NCBI RefSeq assembly: GCF_014518425.1
Contig: NZ_JACVCU010000002.1
Location: 744,001-808,000, forward strand
Length of the DNA: 64,000 nt
Reading direction: 5' to 3'
DNA from: Terrabacter sp. MAHUQ-38
GTDB lineage: Bacteria; Actinomycetota; Actinomycetes; Actinomycetales; Dermatophilaceae
Both the position numbers and the translations under genes were made by a program. This document shows positions 21,084 through 30,800 of this stretch, one piece after another. Position 1 is the stretch's first letter. Each line of letters starts with the position of its first letter. Under the pieces are notes generated by a model. That model worked only from the letters and a program-made list of their open reading frames with translations. It ran no database searches and had not been told where the DNA came from.

Positions 21084-22475
21084 TCACCCGGCTGCGTCGA
21101 GGGGCAGGCCGAGGAGCGCGTTCTCGACGACCTCGGCGAGCGCTGGGTGGATCCAGTACACCCCGCGCGCCAGGTCGCTCACGGACGTGCCGAAGGCCAG
21201 CGCCTGAACGACCGGCTGGATGAGCGACGTCGCCTGCGGCCCCATGAGGTGGGCGCCGAGCAGGAGCCCGGTCTCCGGGTCGGCGACGAGCTTGCACACG
21301 CTCGTCGTGTCCTCCATGGCCCAGCCGTATGCCGTGTCGCCGTACTCCTGGACGTACGCCACGTGGGCGCGGCCCTGCTCCACGCAGTCGTCCTCGGTCA
21401 GGCCGACCGTCGCGATCTGGGGGTGGCTGAAGATGCCGGAGGGGACGTGGTCGTGCGGCAGCGGGCGCAGGTCGTCGGGGTGCACGAGGTTGTGCGCGAT
21501 GGTCCTGGCCTCGGCGTTGGCGACGTGCTTGAGCTGGTAGTGCGAGCTGACGTCGCCGAGGGCCCAGACGCCGGGCGCGCTGGTGCGGCCGTACTCGTCG
21601 ACGTCGACCCGGCCGTCCTCGAGCACCTTGAGGCCTCCGGCGTCCGCGCCGAGACCGGCGCTGTTGGGCGCTCGACCCGTCGCGACGAGGAGCAGGTCGG
21701 CGTCGAGGTCGGAGCCGCTGTCGAGACGCAGCCGTACGCCGCGCCCGCCGCCTCCGGCCTCCACGGCGAGGACGGTGGTGCTGGTGCGCACGTCCCACTG
21801 CTCACGGGCCAGGTCGGTGAACCGCCGCGAGATCTCCGTGTCCAGGTGGCGCAGCAGCCGCGGGCCGCGAGCGACGATCGTGACGCGCACCCCGAACGAC
21901 GCGAAGACGTGCGCCATCTCGGCCGCGATGAAGCCGCCGCCGATGATCGCGAGCCGATCGGGCAGCTCGTCGATGCGCATGATCGTGTCGGACGTGTGGA
22001 AGCCGACTCCCGAGTCGGCCACGACGTCGGGGATCACGGGGTGGGCCCCCGCGGCGACGACGACCTGGTCGGCCGTGAGGGTCTCTGTGCGCCCCTCGCC
22101 GAGGTCGACGCACAGCGTGCGGTCGCCGGTGAAACGGGCGTGTCCGAGGTAGGCCGTCGTGTTGGGCCCCTCGACGCGGTAGCGGCGTCCGCCCTCGGAG
22201 ATCGGGTCGATGCGGCTGAAGATGCGGTCGCGGACGTCGGCCCACCGAACGCCCTCGAGCGTGGCGTCGACGCCGTACCGTCCGGCCTCGCGCACGTCGC
22301 GGACGACGTCCGCGGCGTAGACGAACATCTTCGTCGGGATGCAGCCGACGTTGAGGCAGGTGCCCCCGAAGGTGCCACCCTCGATGACGGCGACGCGCTT
22401 GTCGTCGAAGTCGGGGGTCACGAGCGAGTTGCCCGAACCGGTGCCGATGATGGCGAGGTCGTAGTGCTGCGTCAC
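21084..22475 (-). CDS. mtr: Mycothione reductase
   Basis: 463 residues. NADPH-dependent flavoprotein that reduces oxidised mycothiol (mycothione), the actinobacterial counterpart of glutathione reductase. FAD motif IIGTGSGNSL, redox-active disulphide GGTCLNVGCIPTK (Cys near 39 and 44), NADPH-binding GGGFIAAEMAHVF, WALGDVS and the C-terminal interface YWIHPALAEVVENALL with the catalytic His-Glu. GSGNSL instead of GGGPGG distinguishes it from lipoamide dehydrogenase. GTG start placed by the leaderless promoter. Fits the SigR/RsrA thiol-stress pair at 41.5 kb. Confidence 0.93.
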   Translation of the reverse strand: MTQHYDLAIIGTGSGNSLVTPDFDDKRVAVIEGGTFGGTCLNVGCIPTKMFVYAADVVRDVREAGRYGVDATLEGVRWADVRDRIFSRIDPISEGGRRYRVEGPNTTAYLGHARFTGDRTLCVDLGEGRTETLTADQVVVAAGAHPVIPDVVADSGVGFHTSDTIMRIDELPDRLAIIGGGFIAAEMAHVFASFGVRVTIVARGPRLLRHLDTEISRRFTDLAREQWDVRTSTTVLAVEAGGGGRGVRLRLDSGSDLDADLLLVATGRAPNSAGLGADAGGLKVLEDGRVDVDEYGRTSAPGVWALGDVSSHYQLKHVANAEARTIAHNLVHPDDLRPLPHDHVPSGIFSHPQIATVGLTEDDCVEQGRAHVAYVQEYGDTAYGWAMEDTTSVCKLVADPETGLLLGAHLMGPQATSLIQPVVQALAFGTSVSDLARGVYWIHPALAEVVENALLGLPLDAAG

Positions 22476-22481
22476 CGTGGC

Positions 22482-22487
22482 AGCCTA
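22482..22487 (-). promoter_or_regulatory. -10 box, leaderless start of mtr
   Basis: TAGGCT, six bases, then GTG (22475). Confidence 0.6.
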
Positions 22488-22502
22488 CGGGGCGGTCTCA
22501 GG

Positions 22503-23654
22503 TCAGAGCGCCCGGGCGCCGCGCAGCAGGCGCACGTGCGGTGACGTGGCTGGGTCGAATCCCAGGCCGAGCGCGAGGTAGGTGGCGGCGAAGTCGGTGA
22601 GCGCGACGTGGTGGGCCAGCCGCAGCAACGGGTCGGCGTCGGGCGCGTCGACGAGCGACACGCGTACGCCGGCGTCCTCGGCGACGGAGACGACGGTGTC
22701 GGCGACGCGCGGCCCGTCCCCCGCCCCCGAGGTGTCACGGAGCATGATCAGCCGCAGGGGGGCCCGGCTCGGCCCGTCGAGGAACGGGTCGGCGAAGATG
22801 TCGTCGGTGCCGCCGCCACCGGACTGGCCCGGGGCGAGAGGGCCGTCGAAGCACGCGACGATCTGGCTCGCGGCGTCGGGCAGGCAGCCGTGGGCCACCG
22901 GGACGCGCCCGGTGCGACCGAACATCGAGGCGGCCCGGCGCGCCGTCACCTCGCCGAAGGTGCCCTCCCCGAGGACGATCGGGGTGGACTCGGCGAGCTC
23001 GGTCGCGAGCACCTTGGCCGGGTTGACGAACGACTCCGAGCCCGGGCGGGCGTCGGTCGCGGCGCGGTCGAGGACGTCGGCGAGCTCGCCGAGCGTCTCG
23101 TGGCTCACGGTGGCGATCCCCAGCGCGTCGGCTGCGAGCAGGGCCGGCGTGGCCTGCGCCCACATCGACGTGCGCGACGACGACCCGACGACGGCGATCG
23201 GCACGTGGACGCCGTGGGCCCGGGCGCCCACCTCGGCGAGGGGCGAGTCGGCGGCGCCGACCGTGACGAGAAAGGCGCCGCGACGCGCGGCTTCGGCCGC
23301 GAGGGCCAGCGTTCCGGCGGCCCGGCCAGACTGCGAGACGGCGATGACCACGTCGAGCGTGCCGACCCAGCCCGGGAGCGAGCCCGACGAGCAGCTCTGG
23401 ACGGGCAGCGCGGACGCGCCTCGTGAGATCGCCTCGAAGAGGTCGGCGACGGCGACCGACCCGCCGGCCGCAGCTACGACGACACCGCGGGGCTCGACGT
23501 CACGCAGGCGGTCGAGCCCGGCCTCGCCGGCTGCGGCGACGGTGCGGCGCACCTGGGCACCGGCCCCGGCCAGGGCGCGCAGCGACTCGCTGCGGTCGAG
23601 GGACGCGATGGCGCCCTCGTCGTCCAGGCGGGCCTCGTCGAACACGGCGCCCAC
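22503..23654 (-). CDS. SIS-domain phosphoglucose/phosphomannose isomerase-like protein
   Basis: 383 residues. N-terminal SIS fold (VVVAAAGGSVAVADLFEAI; IAVSQSGRAAGTL) and a C-terminal PGI/PMI-type domain (VLGEGTFGEVTARRAASMFG ... HHVALTDFAATYLALGLG). Family members interconvert fructose-6-P with glucose-6-P or mannose-6-P. Here it lies directly behind a Trm112-like gene and manB, the same order as Rv3256c-Rv3257c, which points to mannose-phosphate supply. GTG start at 23654, five bases after the previous stop. The exact substrate cannot be read from the sequence. Confidence 0.8.
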   Translation of the reverse strand: MGAVFDEARLDDEGAIASLDRSESLRALAGAGAQVRRTVAAAGEAGLDRLRDVEPRGVVVAAAGGSVAVADLFEAISRGASALPVQSCSSGSLPGWVGTLDVVIAVSQSGRAAGTLALAAEAARRGAFLVTVGAADSPLAEVGARAHGVHVPIAVVGSSSRTSMWAQATPALLAADALGIATVSHETLGELADVLDRAATDARPGSESFVNPAKVLATELAESTPIVLGEGTFGEVTARRAASMFGRTGRVPVAHGCLPDAASQIVACFDGPLAPGQSGGGGTDDIFADPFLDGPSRAPLRLIMLRDTSGAGDGPRVADTVVSVAEDAGVRVSLVDAPDADPLLRLAHHVALTDFAATYLALGLGFDPATSPHVRLLRGARAL

Positions 23655-23659
23655 GGGCC

Positions 23660-23914
23660 TCAGCCGTCGGTGCGGCGCGCGAGGTCGACGAGCAGGACGG
23701 GCACGCCGCCCTCGACGGGGTAGGCCAGGTGGCAGGTGCCGCACCGCAGCTCGACCACCTCCGTGTCGCCCCCTGTATCGCCCGCCGTGTCGCGCGCCGC
23801 GTCGTCCGCCGCGTCGTCCGCGGTGTGGACCGCGTCGGTCACCTCACCCTTGCACTGCGGACACCGGATGATCTCCCGCAGCCACGGCTCGATCGTCTGC
23901 TGGCTCTGGCTCAC
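23660..23914 (-). CDS. Trm112-like zinc-ribbon protein with an acidic repeat insertion
   Basis: 84 residues, against about 60 for typical Trm112/YcaR proteins. The two CxxC knuckles (RCPQCKG near 17 and RCGTCHLAYPV near 57) and GGVPVLLV tail are intact. Between them is an extra Ala/Asp/Thr repeat (ADDAADDAARDTAGDTGGD) encoded by near-identical GTCGTCCGC-type units on the plus strand. Trm112 activates methyltransferases; in this operon, between manB and the SIS isomerase, its role is unknown. It overlaps manB by ATGA. Confidence 0.82.
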   Translation of the reverse strand: MSQSQQTIEPWLREIIRCPQCKGEVTDAVHTADDAADDAARDTAGDTGGDTEVVELRCGTCHLAYPVEGGVPVLLVDLARRTDG

Positions 23915-25392
23915 GAAGCGTCTCCTGCGTCCTGGGCGGCGGTTGACCCGATCTCGTCGCGCGCGGTGCCGCTGGACCTGATGAGGGCGAGCAGCTCGTC
24001 GCGCACGTTTTGCATCGTCTCACGGTCGCCGGCCTCGACGTTGAGGCGCAGGAGCGGCTCGGTGTTGGACGCGCGCACGTTGAACCACCACATGGGCGAG
24101 GTCCCGTCGGGACAGTTGACGGTGAGGCCGTCGAGCTCGTCGGTGACGGCCCCGCGCACCTGCGCCCACGCTCGCACCTGTTCGACGACGGCCGCCGAGT
24201 CATTCACCGTCGAGTTGATCTCGCCGGACGCGACATAGCGTTCGTAGTCGTCGGTGAGCGCCGACAGCGGCCCGTCCTGCTCTCCGAGGGCGGCCAGCAC
24301 GTGCATCGCGGCCAGCATGCCGGTGTCGGCGAACCAGAAGTCGCGGAAGTAGTAGTGGGCGGAGTGCTCGCCGCCGAAAACCGCTCCCGCACGGGCCATC
24401 TCGGCCTTGATGAAGGAATGGCCGACGCGGGTGCGGACCGGGGTCGCGTCGGACTCGAGGACGATCTCGCGGACCGCGGCGCTCGAGATGACGTTGTGGA
24501 CGATCGCTACGTCGGTGTCTCCTGCCTCGCGGGCCCGGTTGATCTCGCGCACGGCGACCAGACCGGTGACGGCGCTCGGGGAGACGGGCTCACCGTCGGC
24601 GTCGACGACGAAGCATCGGTCGGCATCACCGTCGAACGCGAGCCCGAGGTCGGCGCCGTGCTCGCGCACCGCGGCCTGAAGGTCCACGAGGTTGGCCGGG
24701 TCGAGCGGGTTTGCCTCGTGGTTCGGGAAGGTGCCGTCGAGCTCGAAGTAGAGCGGCACGACCTCGAGGGGAAGCTCGGGCAGGCCGGCGCCGGTTCCGA
24801 GAACGGCGGGCACCGTGTGCCCGCCCATGCCGTTGCCGGCGTCGACGACGACCTTGAGCGGTCGCGAGCCGGAGAGGTCGACGAGCCCGCGCAGGAACCC
24901 GGCGTAGTCGGCGAGCAGGTCGCGCGTCGTCACCGATCCCGGCCCGCCGGCAGGGTGCGCCAGGCCCGTGCCACCGTCGAGCAGCCATTGCGCGAGGTCG
25001 CGGATCTCCGCGAGGCCGGAGTCCTGGCCGACGGGTCGCGCGGCAGAGCGGCACAGCTTGATGCCGTTGTACTGCGCCGGGTTGTGGCTCGCCGTGAACA
25101 TCGCGCCGGGAAGGTCGAGCGCACCGCTCGCGTAGTAGAGGCCGTCGGTGGAGCAGAGTCCGATGAGCGTGACGTCGACACCGCGCGAGGTCACGCCCGC
25201 GGCGAAGGCCGACGAGAGCTCGGGCGAGCTCGGGCGCATGTCGTGGCCGACGACGACGCCGCTCGCACCGTCGGGGACGGCGACCACCTCGGCGAAGGCG
25301 ACGCCGAGGGCGTGAGCCACCTCGGGCGAGAGCTGGTCGGGGACGATCCCACGAACGTCATAGGCCTTGACGAAGTCTGCGAGGTGCGGCAC
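23911..25392 (-). CDS. manB: Phosphomannomutase/phosphoglucomutase
   Basis: 493 residues. It interconverts mannose-6-P and mannose-1-P for GDP-mannose and glycolipid synthesis. Motifs of the alpha-D-phosphohexomutase family: VKAYDVRGIVPDQL, catalytic phosphoserine loop TASHNPAQYNGIK, metal loop DGDADRCFVVD, sugar loop GGEHSAHYYF and phosphate loop RASNTEPLLRLN. The reading frame is open far upstream, but a TAGGGT -10 seven bases before the GTG at 25392 sets the start there; a GTG nine bases upstream lies inside the -10 region. Confidence 0.93.
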   Translation of the reverse strand: MPHLADFVKAYDVRGIVPDQLSPEVAHALGVAFAEVVAVPDGASGVVVGHDMRPSSPELSSAFAAGVTSRGVDVTLIGLCSTDGLYYASGALDLPGAMFTASHNPAQYNGIKLCRSAARPVGQDSGLAEIRDLAQWLLDGGTGLAHPAGGPGSVTTRDLLADYAGFLRGLVDLSGSRPLKVVVDAGNGMGGHTVPAVLGTGAGLPELPLEVVPLYFELDGTFPNHEANPLDPANLVDLQAAVREHGADLGLAFDGDADRCFVVDADGEPVSPSAVTGLVAVREINRAREAGDTDVAIVHNVISSAAVREIVLESDATPVRTRVGHSFIKAEMARAGAVFGGEHSAHYYFRDFWFADTGMLAAMHVLAALGEQDGPLSALTDDYERYVASGEINSTVNDSAAVVEQVRAWAQVRGAVTDELDGLTVNCPDGTSPMWWFNVRASNTEPLLRLNVEAGDRETMQNVRDELLALIRSSGTARDEIGSTAAQDAGDAS

Positions 25393-25399
25393 GCCGAAC

Positions 25400-25405
25400 A
25401 CCCTA
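25400..25405 (-). promoter_or_regulatory. -10 box, leaderless start of manB
   Basis: TAGGGT, seven bases, then GTG (25392). It sits between the DUF3499 stop and manB. Confidence 0.55.
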
Positions 25406-25409
25406 GTGG

Positions 25410-25802
25410 TCAGGAGTCCTTGAGGATGCGTAGGTGTCCGCGGCGCCTCGACTCGACGGCCCCGGAGTCGGCCTCGGCGTTGGCCTGTCCGCGCGAGGCG
25501 GTACGCGCGTCTGCCGGGCGGCTCGTGCGGGGTCGCCCGGCCTCCCGCACGGCGTCGGCGAGGGCGAGCAGGTCGTCTGCAGCGAGTGCGGGCTCGGGGA
25601 ACTCGCCCCCCACACGCACGACCTCCCACCCCCGGGGCGCCGTCATCCGCTCGGCGTGCTCGAGGCACAGGTCGTAGGTGTGCGGTTCGGCGTACGTCGC
25701 GAGCGGGCCGACGACGACGGCGCGGTCGGCGTACGCGTAGGTCAGGGTCGCGACGGCCGGGCGAGCGCATCCCGTCTTCGAGCAACCACGTGTCAGACCC
25801 AC
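25410..25802 (-). CDS. DUF3499 family protein
   Basis: 130 residues. Conserved core RGCSKTGCARPAVATLTYAYADRAVVVGP followed by YDLCLEHAERMTAPRGWEVVRV; four Cys/His positions suggest a small zinc-binding domain. The C-terminal third is Arg-rich and ends in RRRGHLRILKDS. Homologue of Rv3258c, always found beside pmmA/manB and whiB2; function unknown. The GTG at 25802 is eight bases after a TAGAGT -10, so probably leaderless. Confidence 0.88.
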   Translation of the reverse strand: MGLTRGCSKTGCARPAVATLTYAYADRAVVVGPLATYAEPHTYDLCLEHAERMTAPRGWEVVRVGGEFPEPALAADDLLALADAVREAGRPRTSRPADARTASRGQANAEADSGAVESRRRGHLRILKDS

Positions 25803-25810
25803 GATCCGGG

Positions 25811-25816
25811 ACTCTA
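25811..25816 (-). promoter_or_regulatory. -10 box of the DUF3499 gene
   Basis: TAGAGT within the near-palindrome GGACTCTAGTCC; eight bases to the GTG. Divergent from the promoter at 25959. Confidence 0.45.
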
Positions 25817-25958
25817 GTCCGCGCCCCCGACGAGGACGAATCACCACGCCGTCCGAGGCGGGATCCGCCCTGCGTACGCCGTCCCACCTCCGCCCGCCCT
25901 GCGACTGGTCTCGCGCCCGCGAGCCTCGAGAGGTCCGTGCGAGGGCGCTCCCCCGATC

Positions 25959-25964
25959 TACAGT
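25959..25964 (+). promoter_or_regulatory. -10 box, leaderless start of the zincin-like gene
   Basis: TACAGT, six bases, then GTG (25971). Confidence 0.6.
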
Positions 25965-25970
25965 GGAGCC

Positions 25971-26405
25971 GTGGACACCCTCGAGCCCCGCACTCCCGGG
26001 CGTCGCCGTCGACGCGACCGACATGGCCGTGGACGACGCGGGCCCCTGGCCTGGCCGCCGGTCCCGGCGATGACCTCGCGTCGCGACGAGTTCGACGACT
26101 TCGTGCTCGACGCCGCCGCCCGGCTCGAGGCCACGTGCGGGCGCGCCTTTCCCGCAGTCGAGTTCGCGGTCGAGGACGTCCCGCGAGGGCCCGCCCCGTG
26201 GGACCACCGCGAGGTGCCGCTCGGCCGTCTCTACCCCGCGACGAACGCCCGCCCGGCCCGCATCGTCGTCTACCGCCGCCCCGTCGAGACTCGCGTGACG
26301 GACCGCCGGGACGTGGCGGCACTCGTCGCCGACATCGTCACCGAGCAGGTCGCGGGCCTGCTCGGAGTCTCCCCCGAGGAGCTCGACCCCGGCTTCGGCG
26401 AGTGA
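25971..26405 (+). CDS. Zincin_1-family protein lacking the HExxH motif
   Basis: 144 residues. Basic N-terminus with RRRRRDRHGRGRRGPLAWP, then FDDFVLDAAARLE, the strand VPLGRLYPATNARPARIVVYRRPVE and a final helix ALVADIVTEQVAGLLGVSPEELDP. This is the actinobacterial relative of the metallopeptidase family PF06262 found next to DUF3499/whiB2 (Rv3259). In typical members the last helix carries HExxH; here the equivalent reads ADIVT, so no zinc site remains and peptidase activity is unlikely. The GTG start is placed by the leaderless promoter. Confidence 0.85.
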   Translation: MDTLEPRTPGRRRRRDRHGRGRRGPLAWPPVPAMTSRRDEFDDFVLDAAARLEATCGRAFPAVEFAVEDVPRGPAPWDHREVPLGRLYPATNARPARIVVYRRPVETRVTDRRDVAALVADIVTEQVAGLLGVSPEELDPGFGE

Positions 26406-26433
26406 CCTCGCGCCGCGCCCGCTCGCGTCGTCG

Positions 26434-27897
26434 CTAGTTGCGGACCTGGCGCACGGGCACCGACAGCGCGCGCACCGGAGCATCGGTGATCGGTGCGACG
26501 GAGAAGTAGGGCACGCTCCCGTCGACGCCGGCGACGGAGACCGCTGCCCTGACGGCGCCGCTGCCGGGAACGACCCACACGCTGTCGGCGTCACCGGCCG
26601 CCACGACGGTCGTCGAGTCTGCGGGGACCGTGACGGTCGACACCTTGGCGGCGCTGCCCGTGCCGAGCCGGACCTGGACGCTCGCGTCGGCCGGCCCCGC
26701 GGTCAGGACTAGGCGTTTCGTCGTGCCCGGCAGGCCGGGGAGCATGACGCCTCCGACACCGCGCAGCGGCGGGGTGGCGGGGCTCCACGCGAAGTCACCC
26801 ATCTTGTCGGCGACGCTGGCGCGCCGCTCGGTCCAGGCGGCGGCGACGAGCGGCTGGTCGGACCGTACGCCGAGGCCCATGGCCGTCGCGTTCGGTGGCA
26901 TCGCCACGTCGAGGGTCGTGCCGGCGGGCACGCGGACGGCCCGGAGGTCGTCGGGCTGGACGGCCCCCTTGTCGGTGAGCAGCCGTACCTGGGCCAGCGA
27001 CTCGGTGTCGCCGGGGTTGGCGAGGCGAAGCCAGACGGAGCCGCCCGTCTCGACGCCCGGCACCACGAGGTCGGTGCTCGGCGCGGCGGCGCGCGTCGAG
27101 TCGTCGATGCCGCGGCCGGTGGCGCCGAGGATCCACTGCTCGTCGAGCACGGCCGACATGACGCCACCCGTGGCGGTGACGTGCACGACGGGCCCGCCCT
27201 CGTCGGGTGCGATGGCATCGAGCGAGACGACCTCTCGCGAGAGCGGCGGGACGGAGATGCTCCGGTCGTCGGCGGCGTCGATGCGGCCCGCCCGGCCGAA
27301 GACCTCGAACGACACCGACACGGCATTCGCCCCGGGGTTGCTCACGACGATCCGCTCGGTGCGCGACGGTCCCTCCCCGCCCCCGACGAGCCACGCGTCG
27401 GACGACGGCTGCTGACACGGGGTCACTGCAAGACCACGGTCGTCGTCGCCCTTGTGCTGCCAGACCTGGGTGGCCACGAGACCCGGAGCGAGTGCGCCCG
27501 ATGCCCGGGCCATCACGACCTCGGGTGTGGCGACACCCGTCGTGGCGACCTCGCCGCGCGAGGACGTCTGAGCCAGGCCGGTGGACGCCGGCCCGCTGAG
27601 CAGCTGCACGCTGCCGCCACCGGAGGGAGCGCCGTTGACGACGCCCTCGTCAGGGGCCGAGGCCGCGACGGTGACCGTGCCCTCGACGTCGCGCAGACCC
27701 ACGGCACCGAGGCGCTGCTGACCGGGACAGACGAGCGACGCCTCGTCGACGAGCACGCTCGACGACTCGGGCAGGCCCGCTCGCTCCCCCGGGGTCGCGA
27801 GGGTGACCGAGCCGCTGACACGGGTCGCCCCGACCGCGAGACCGGTCGCGACGAGTGCCACCGCCCCGACCCGGACGATCCCGGACACGTTCCTCAT
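26434..27897 (-). CDS. DUF5719 secreted/anchored protein
   Basis: 487 residues. One N-terminal hydrophobic segment (VRVGAVALVATGLAVGA, about 8-25) acts as signal or anchor; the rest is beta-rich and extracytoplasmic with repeated strands such as RIVVSNPGANAVSVSFEVFG and WLRLANPGDTESLAQVRLL. DUF5719 proteins accompany the large GT2 membrane protein in actinobacteria, and its ATG overlaps that gene's stop by ATGA. Likely a structural partner in envelope glycan assembly (inference). Confidence 0.82.
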   Translation of the reverse strand: MRNVSGIVRVGAVALVATGLAVGATRVSGSVTLATPGERAGLPESSSVLVDEASLVCPGQQRLGAVGLRDVEGTVTVAASAPDEGVVNGAPSGGGSVQLLSGPASTGLAQTSSRGEVATTGVATPEVVMARASGALAPGLVATQVWQHKGDDDRGLAVTPCQQPSSDAWLVGGGEGPSRTERIVVSNPGANAVSVSFEVFGRAGRIDAADDRSISVPPLSREVVSLDAIAPDEGGPVVHVTATGGVMSAVLDEQWILGATGRGIDDSTRAAAPSTDLVVPGVETGGSVWLRLANPGDTESLAQVRLLTDKGAVQPDDLRAVRVPAGTTLDVAMPPNATAMGLGVRSDQPLVAAAWTERRASVADKMGDFAWSPATPPLRGVGGVMLPGLPGTTKRLVLTAGPADASVQVRLGTGSAAKVSTVTVPADSTTVVAAGDADSVWVVPGSGAVRAAVSVAGVDGSVPYFSVAPITDAPVRALSVPVRQVRN

Positions 27898-30800
27898 GCG
27901 CGCCTCCTCGAGCGTCGGTTTCCGAAGGGCACGGCCAGGAAGACGACGAGACCGAGGAGCACTGCCTGCCCGAGCCGCCACCAGGGCTGCGCCGCGGCTA
28001 GGTCGATGCGCAGCACGCCGGCGGTCGGGGGCACGGCATACGTCGGCTGGGCGGCGCCGGCGACGGGCTCGAGGCGCCGCCCGTCGAAGGTGACGAGCGC
28101 CTGCTGGGACCACTCGGAGGGTTCGGCGAGCACGAGGGAGCGGGCTCCGGTGCCGGCCGGCAGGGTCGTGTCGACCGCGGCGTGCGGACCGCTCGTGGGG
28201 ACGACCTGAAGCAGTCCGCCGTCGGCGTCGACGAGCCGGGCTCGCGACGGTGCGGTCGCGGGCGTCCCGCCGTCGGCCGCCGGGAGCGGCTGGACCTTCC
28301 AGAGGATGCCCCGCTCGCTCGTGCCGAGACGGCTCAGCCCCTCGGACGAGTCGAGGCGGCGGGCGAGCGCGGAGTCCGCGGTGGCGCGCACCTGCACGAA
28401 ACCGATGCCGAGCCGGGCGAGAGCCGTCGAGTCGAGGGAGTCGGCCCCCCGGCCGCCGACGATGTTGGCGACTGCGTCGACGAGGGGAGCGTCGTCGGCG
28501 TCCGGCGTGCGGTCGAGGTCGCGCAGCACCTCGCCCGGCTCCTGCCCGGCGAGCACGAAGTCCACGACGTCGTCGGACGGGCGCAGCAGGAGCAGCCGGT
28601 TGGCGAGGGCGCCACTGCCCTGCTCCGTTGCGACCGCGGGCAGGGTGGCCTGCCCCACGGACAGGGTGCGCCCGATCCCCTCGATGCCCCACAGCGCGGC
28701 CCCCGCGAGGGTCGGGACGACGGCGAGCACGGCCGCGGCCACAGCCGCCGCGAAGCCCCACCTGCGGCCGGGACGACCGAGCGACGCGAGCACCGGACGG
28801 CTGCCGGCGAGGAGGCCGACGAGGAGACCGGCGAGCCAGAGCTGCAGGCCGAGGCCGGCCCAGAGATGGGCGGCGGCCGACTGCCCGACGCCCGTCTCGG
28901 CGGAGCCGAGCAGCACCCGCTGCGAGACCACAGCCCCGGCGAGGCCGACCACGGCGACCAGCGCGCCGACGGCGAGGCCGACGGACTCGGCGCGGCTGCG
29001 GCTCCGGGAGGCGAGGCCGAGCACCCCGAGCAGGACGAGCGGCGCACCGAGCCACACAGCCCACGTCGTGCCACCCGGTTCGCCGAGGACGAGAGCGAGG
29101 ACGCCCCACGGACCACCGTCGTCGGAGGTCGAGAGCAGTCCCGGACCGGACAGGAGCAACCGCCAGTCCTCGACGAAGCGCGCCGCCCACGGCCCGAGCA
29201 GTGCTGCCGGTGCGACGAGCAACACCAGGGCCCGGGCGCGGCGCAGACCGGGGCCCAGGACGAGCAGGAGGAGGGCCGCGACCGCCGCCAGAGCGAGGAG
29301 CGGCGGCGCGAAGGCGCCGACCAGGGCGGTGGCGAGGGCGGTCGCGAACGTCGCCGTGAACGTGCCGTCGCGGCGGGCCGCGAGGCAGTAGCCGGCGAGG
29401 ACGAACGGCAGCAGGACGTGGACGACGGCGACGGTGACGCGGCCCTGTGACACGCCCGCAGCGGCCACACCGGCCGTGCCCCACGCCAGTGCCCCGACCG
29501 CCCGCGCGAGGCGGGACGAGGTGACGACGCGCCCGGCGAGATAGGTGGACCACGCGCCGAGCGCCGGGGCCAGGAACAGCAGCCAGGCGATGGTCACGCC
29601 GGCGCTCGAGCGACTCTCGGCCACGCCGGGAACCCGCTCCGCGAGCCAGGTCAGGGCCGACAGCACCGCGAGGTGCGGTCCGGACTCCGAGCCCGAACCC
29701 AGGCCGGCGCCGTGCCAGGCGTCGCGGAACGCGTGCCAGAGTCCCGCCGAACCCGTCGTGACGGGGCGCAGCTCGCCGCCGGCCACACCGGTGTTGGTCG
29801 GGGACAGCGCGCCGGAGCGGATGGGGCTGCGCCAGGCAGCCAGCGACGCGGCGAGAACACCTGCCACGGCGAGGAATCCCGGGTGCGTGACGATACGTCG
29901 CGGCAACGATGCCGGGAGGTTGTCGAGCGACTCGGACTCGTCGGCGACGGGCCCGGTCTCGGTCGTCAGGGCTGCCTCACGGCGCGCGCGCGTGCGCTCC
30001 GGGGTGATGGCGTCCTGGATGTGGTCGATGGTCGTGCGCGCAGCCACCGTGGGGGCGACGAACAGCGTGCCGAGGTGGTCACGGCGCAGCCGCTTCGTGG
30101 CCCGTCCCCGCCACCGTGCGCCGAAGGTGGCGAAGGGGTGCAGCAGGGCGGTGATGTCCGTCAGCTCGCGCCAGGCCTGCCGTGGACGCTTGGCCACGAG
30201 CAGCGTCAGCGACGCGACGACGGCCGAGAGCGCCATCCAGATCGCCAGGAACGGCGCCGCGAGCGGCGAGCACCTGGCGAGCGTCACCTGTCGGGCCGCG
30301 CGACGTCCGCGGCGCTCGAGCTCGCGGGGCCGTGCACCACCGGGGCGCTCTCCGTCGAGGCCCGCGGCGGCGTCGCGGACAACGGCCCCGGGCACGACGA
30401 TGACGCGGTGGCCGGCGAGCTGGGCCCGCCAGCCGAAGTCGAGATCGGCCCCGTGCTCGACGAACACGGGGTCGAACCCGCCGATGTCGTCGTACACGGA
30501 GCGCCGGACGAGCATGCCGCTCGTGCTCACGGCGAGCACGTCGGCACGGTTGTCGTACTGGCCCTGGTCGGCCTCGCCGCGGGCCGGTGACGCGAGGCGC
30601 CGACCGGTGCGGGTGATCTGGATGCCCATCTCGACGAGTCGGCGGGGGTCCGCCCAGTCGACGATCTTCGGGCCGGCCACGCCCACGGACTTCGAGCGCA
30701 TGCCGGCGTGCAGCAGCTGCGCCAGGGCGTTGCCGCGCGGCACCGAGTCGTCGTGCAGCACCCAGACCCAGCTCGACGACGGGTCGTCCGGGACGGGCAG

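Noticed and set aside
23744-23870. Repetitive GTCGTCCGC stretch as a CRISPR-like or frameshifted region
   Set aside because: The units are short, without spacers, and in frame within an otherwise intact Trm112-like gene.
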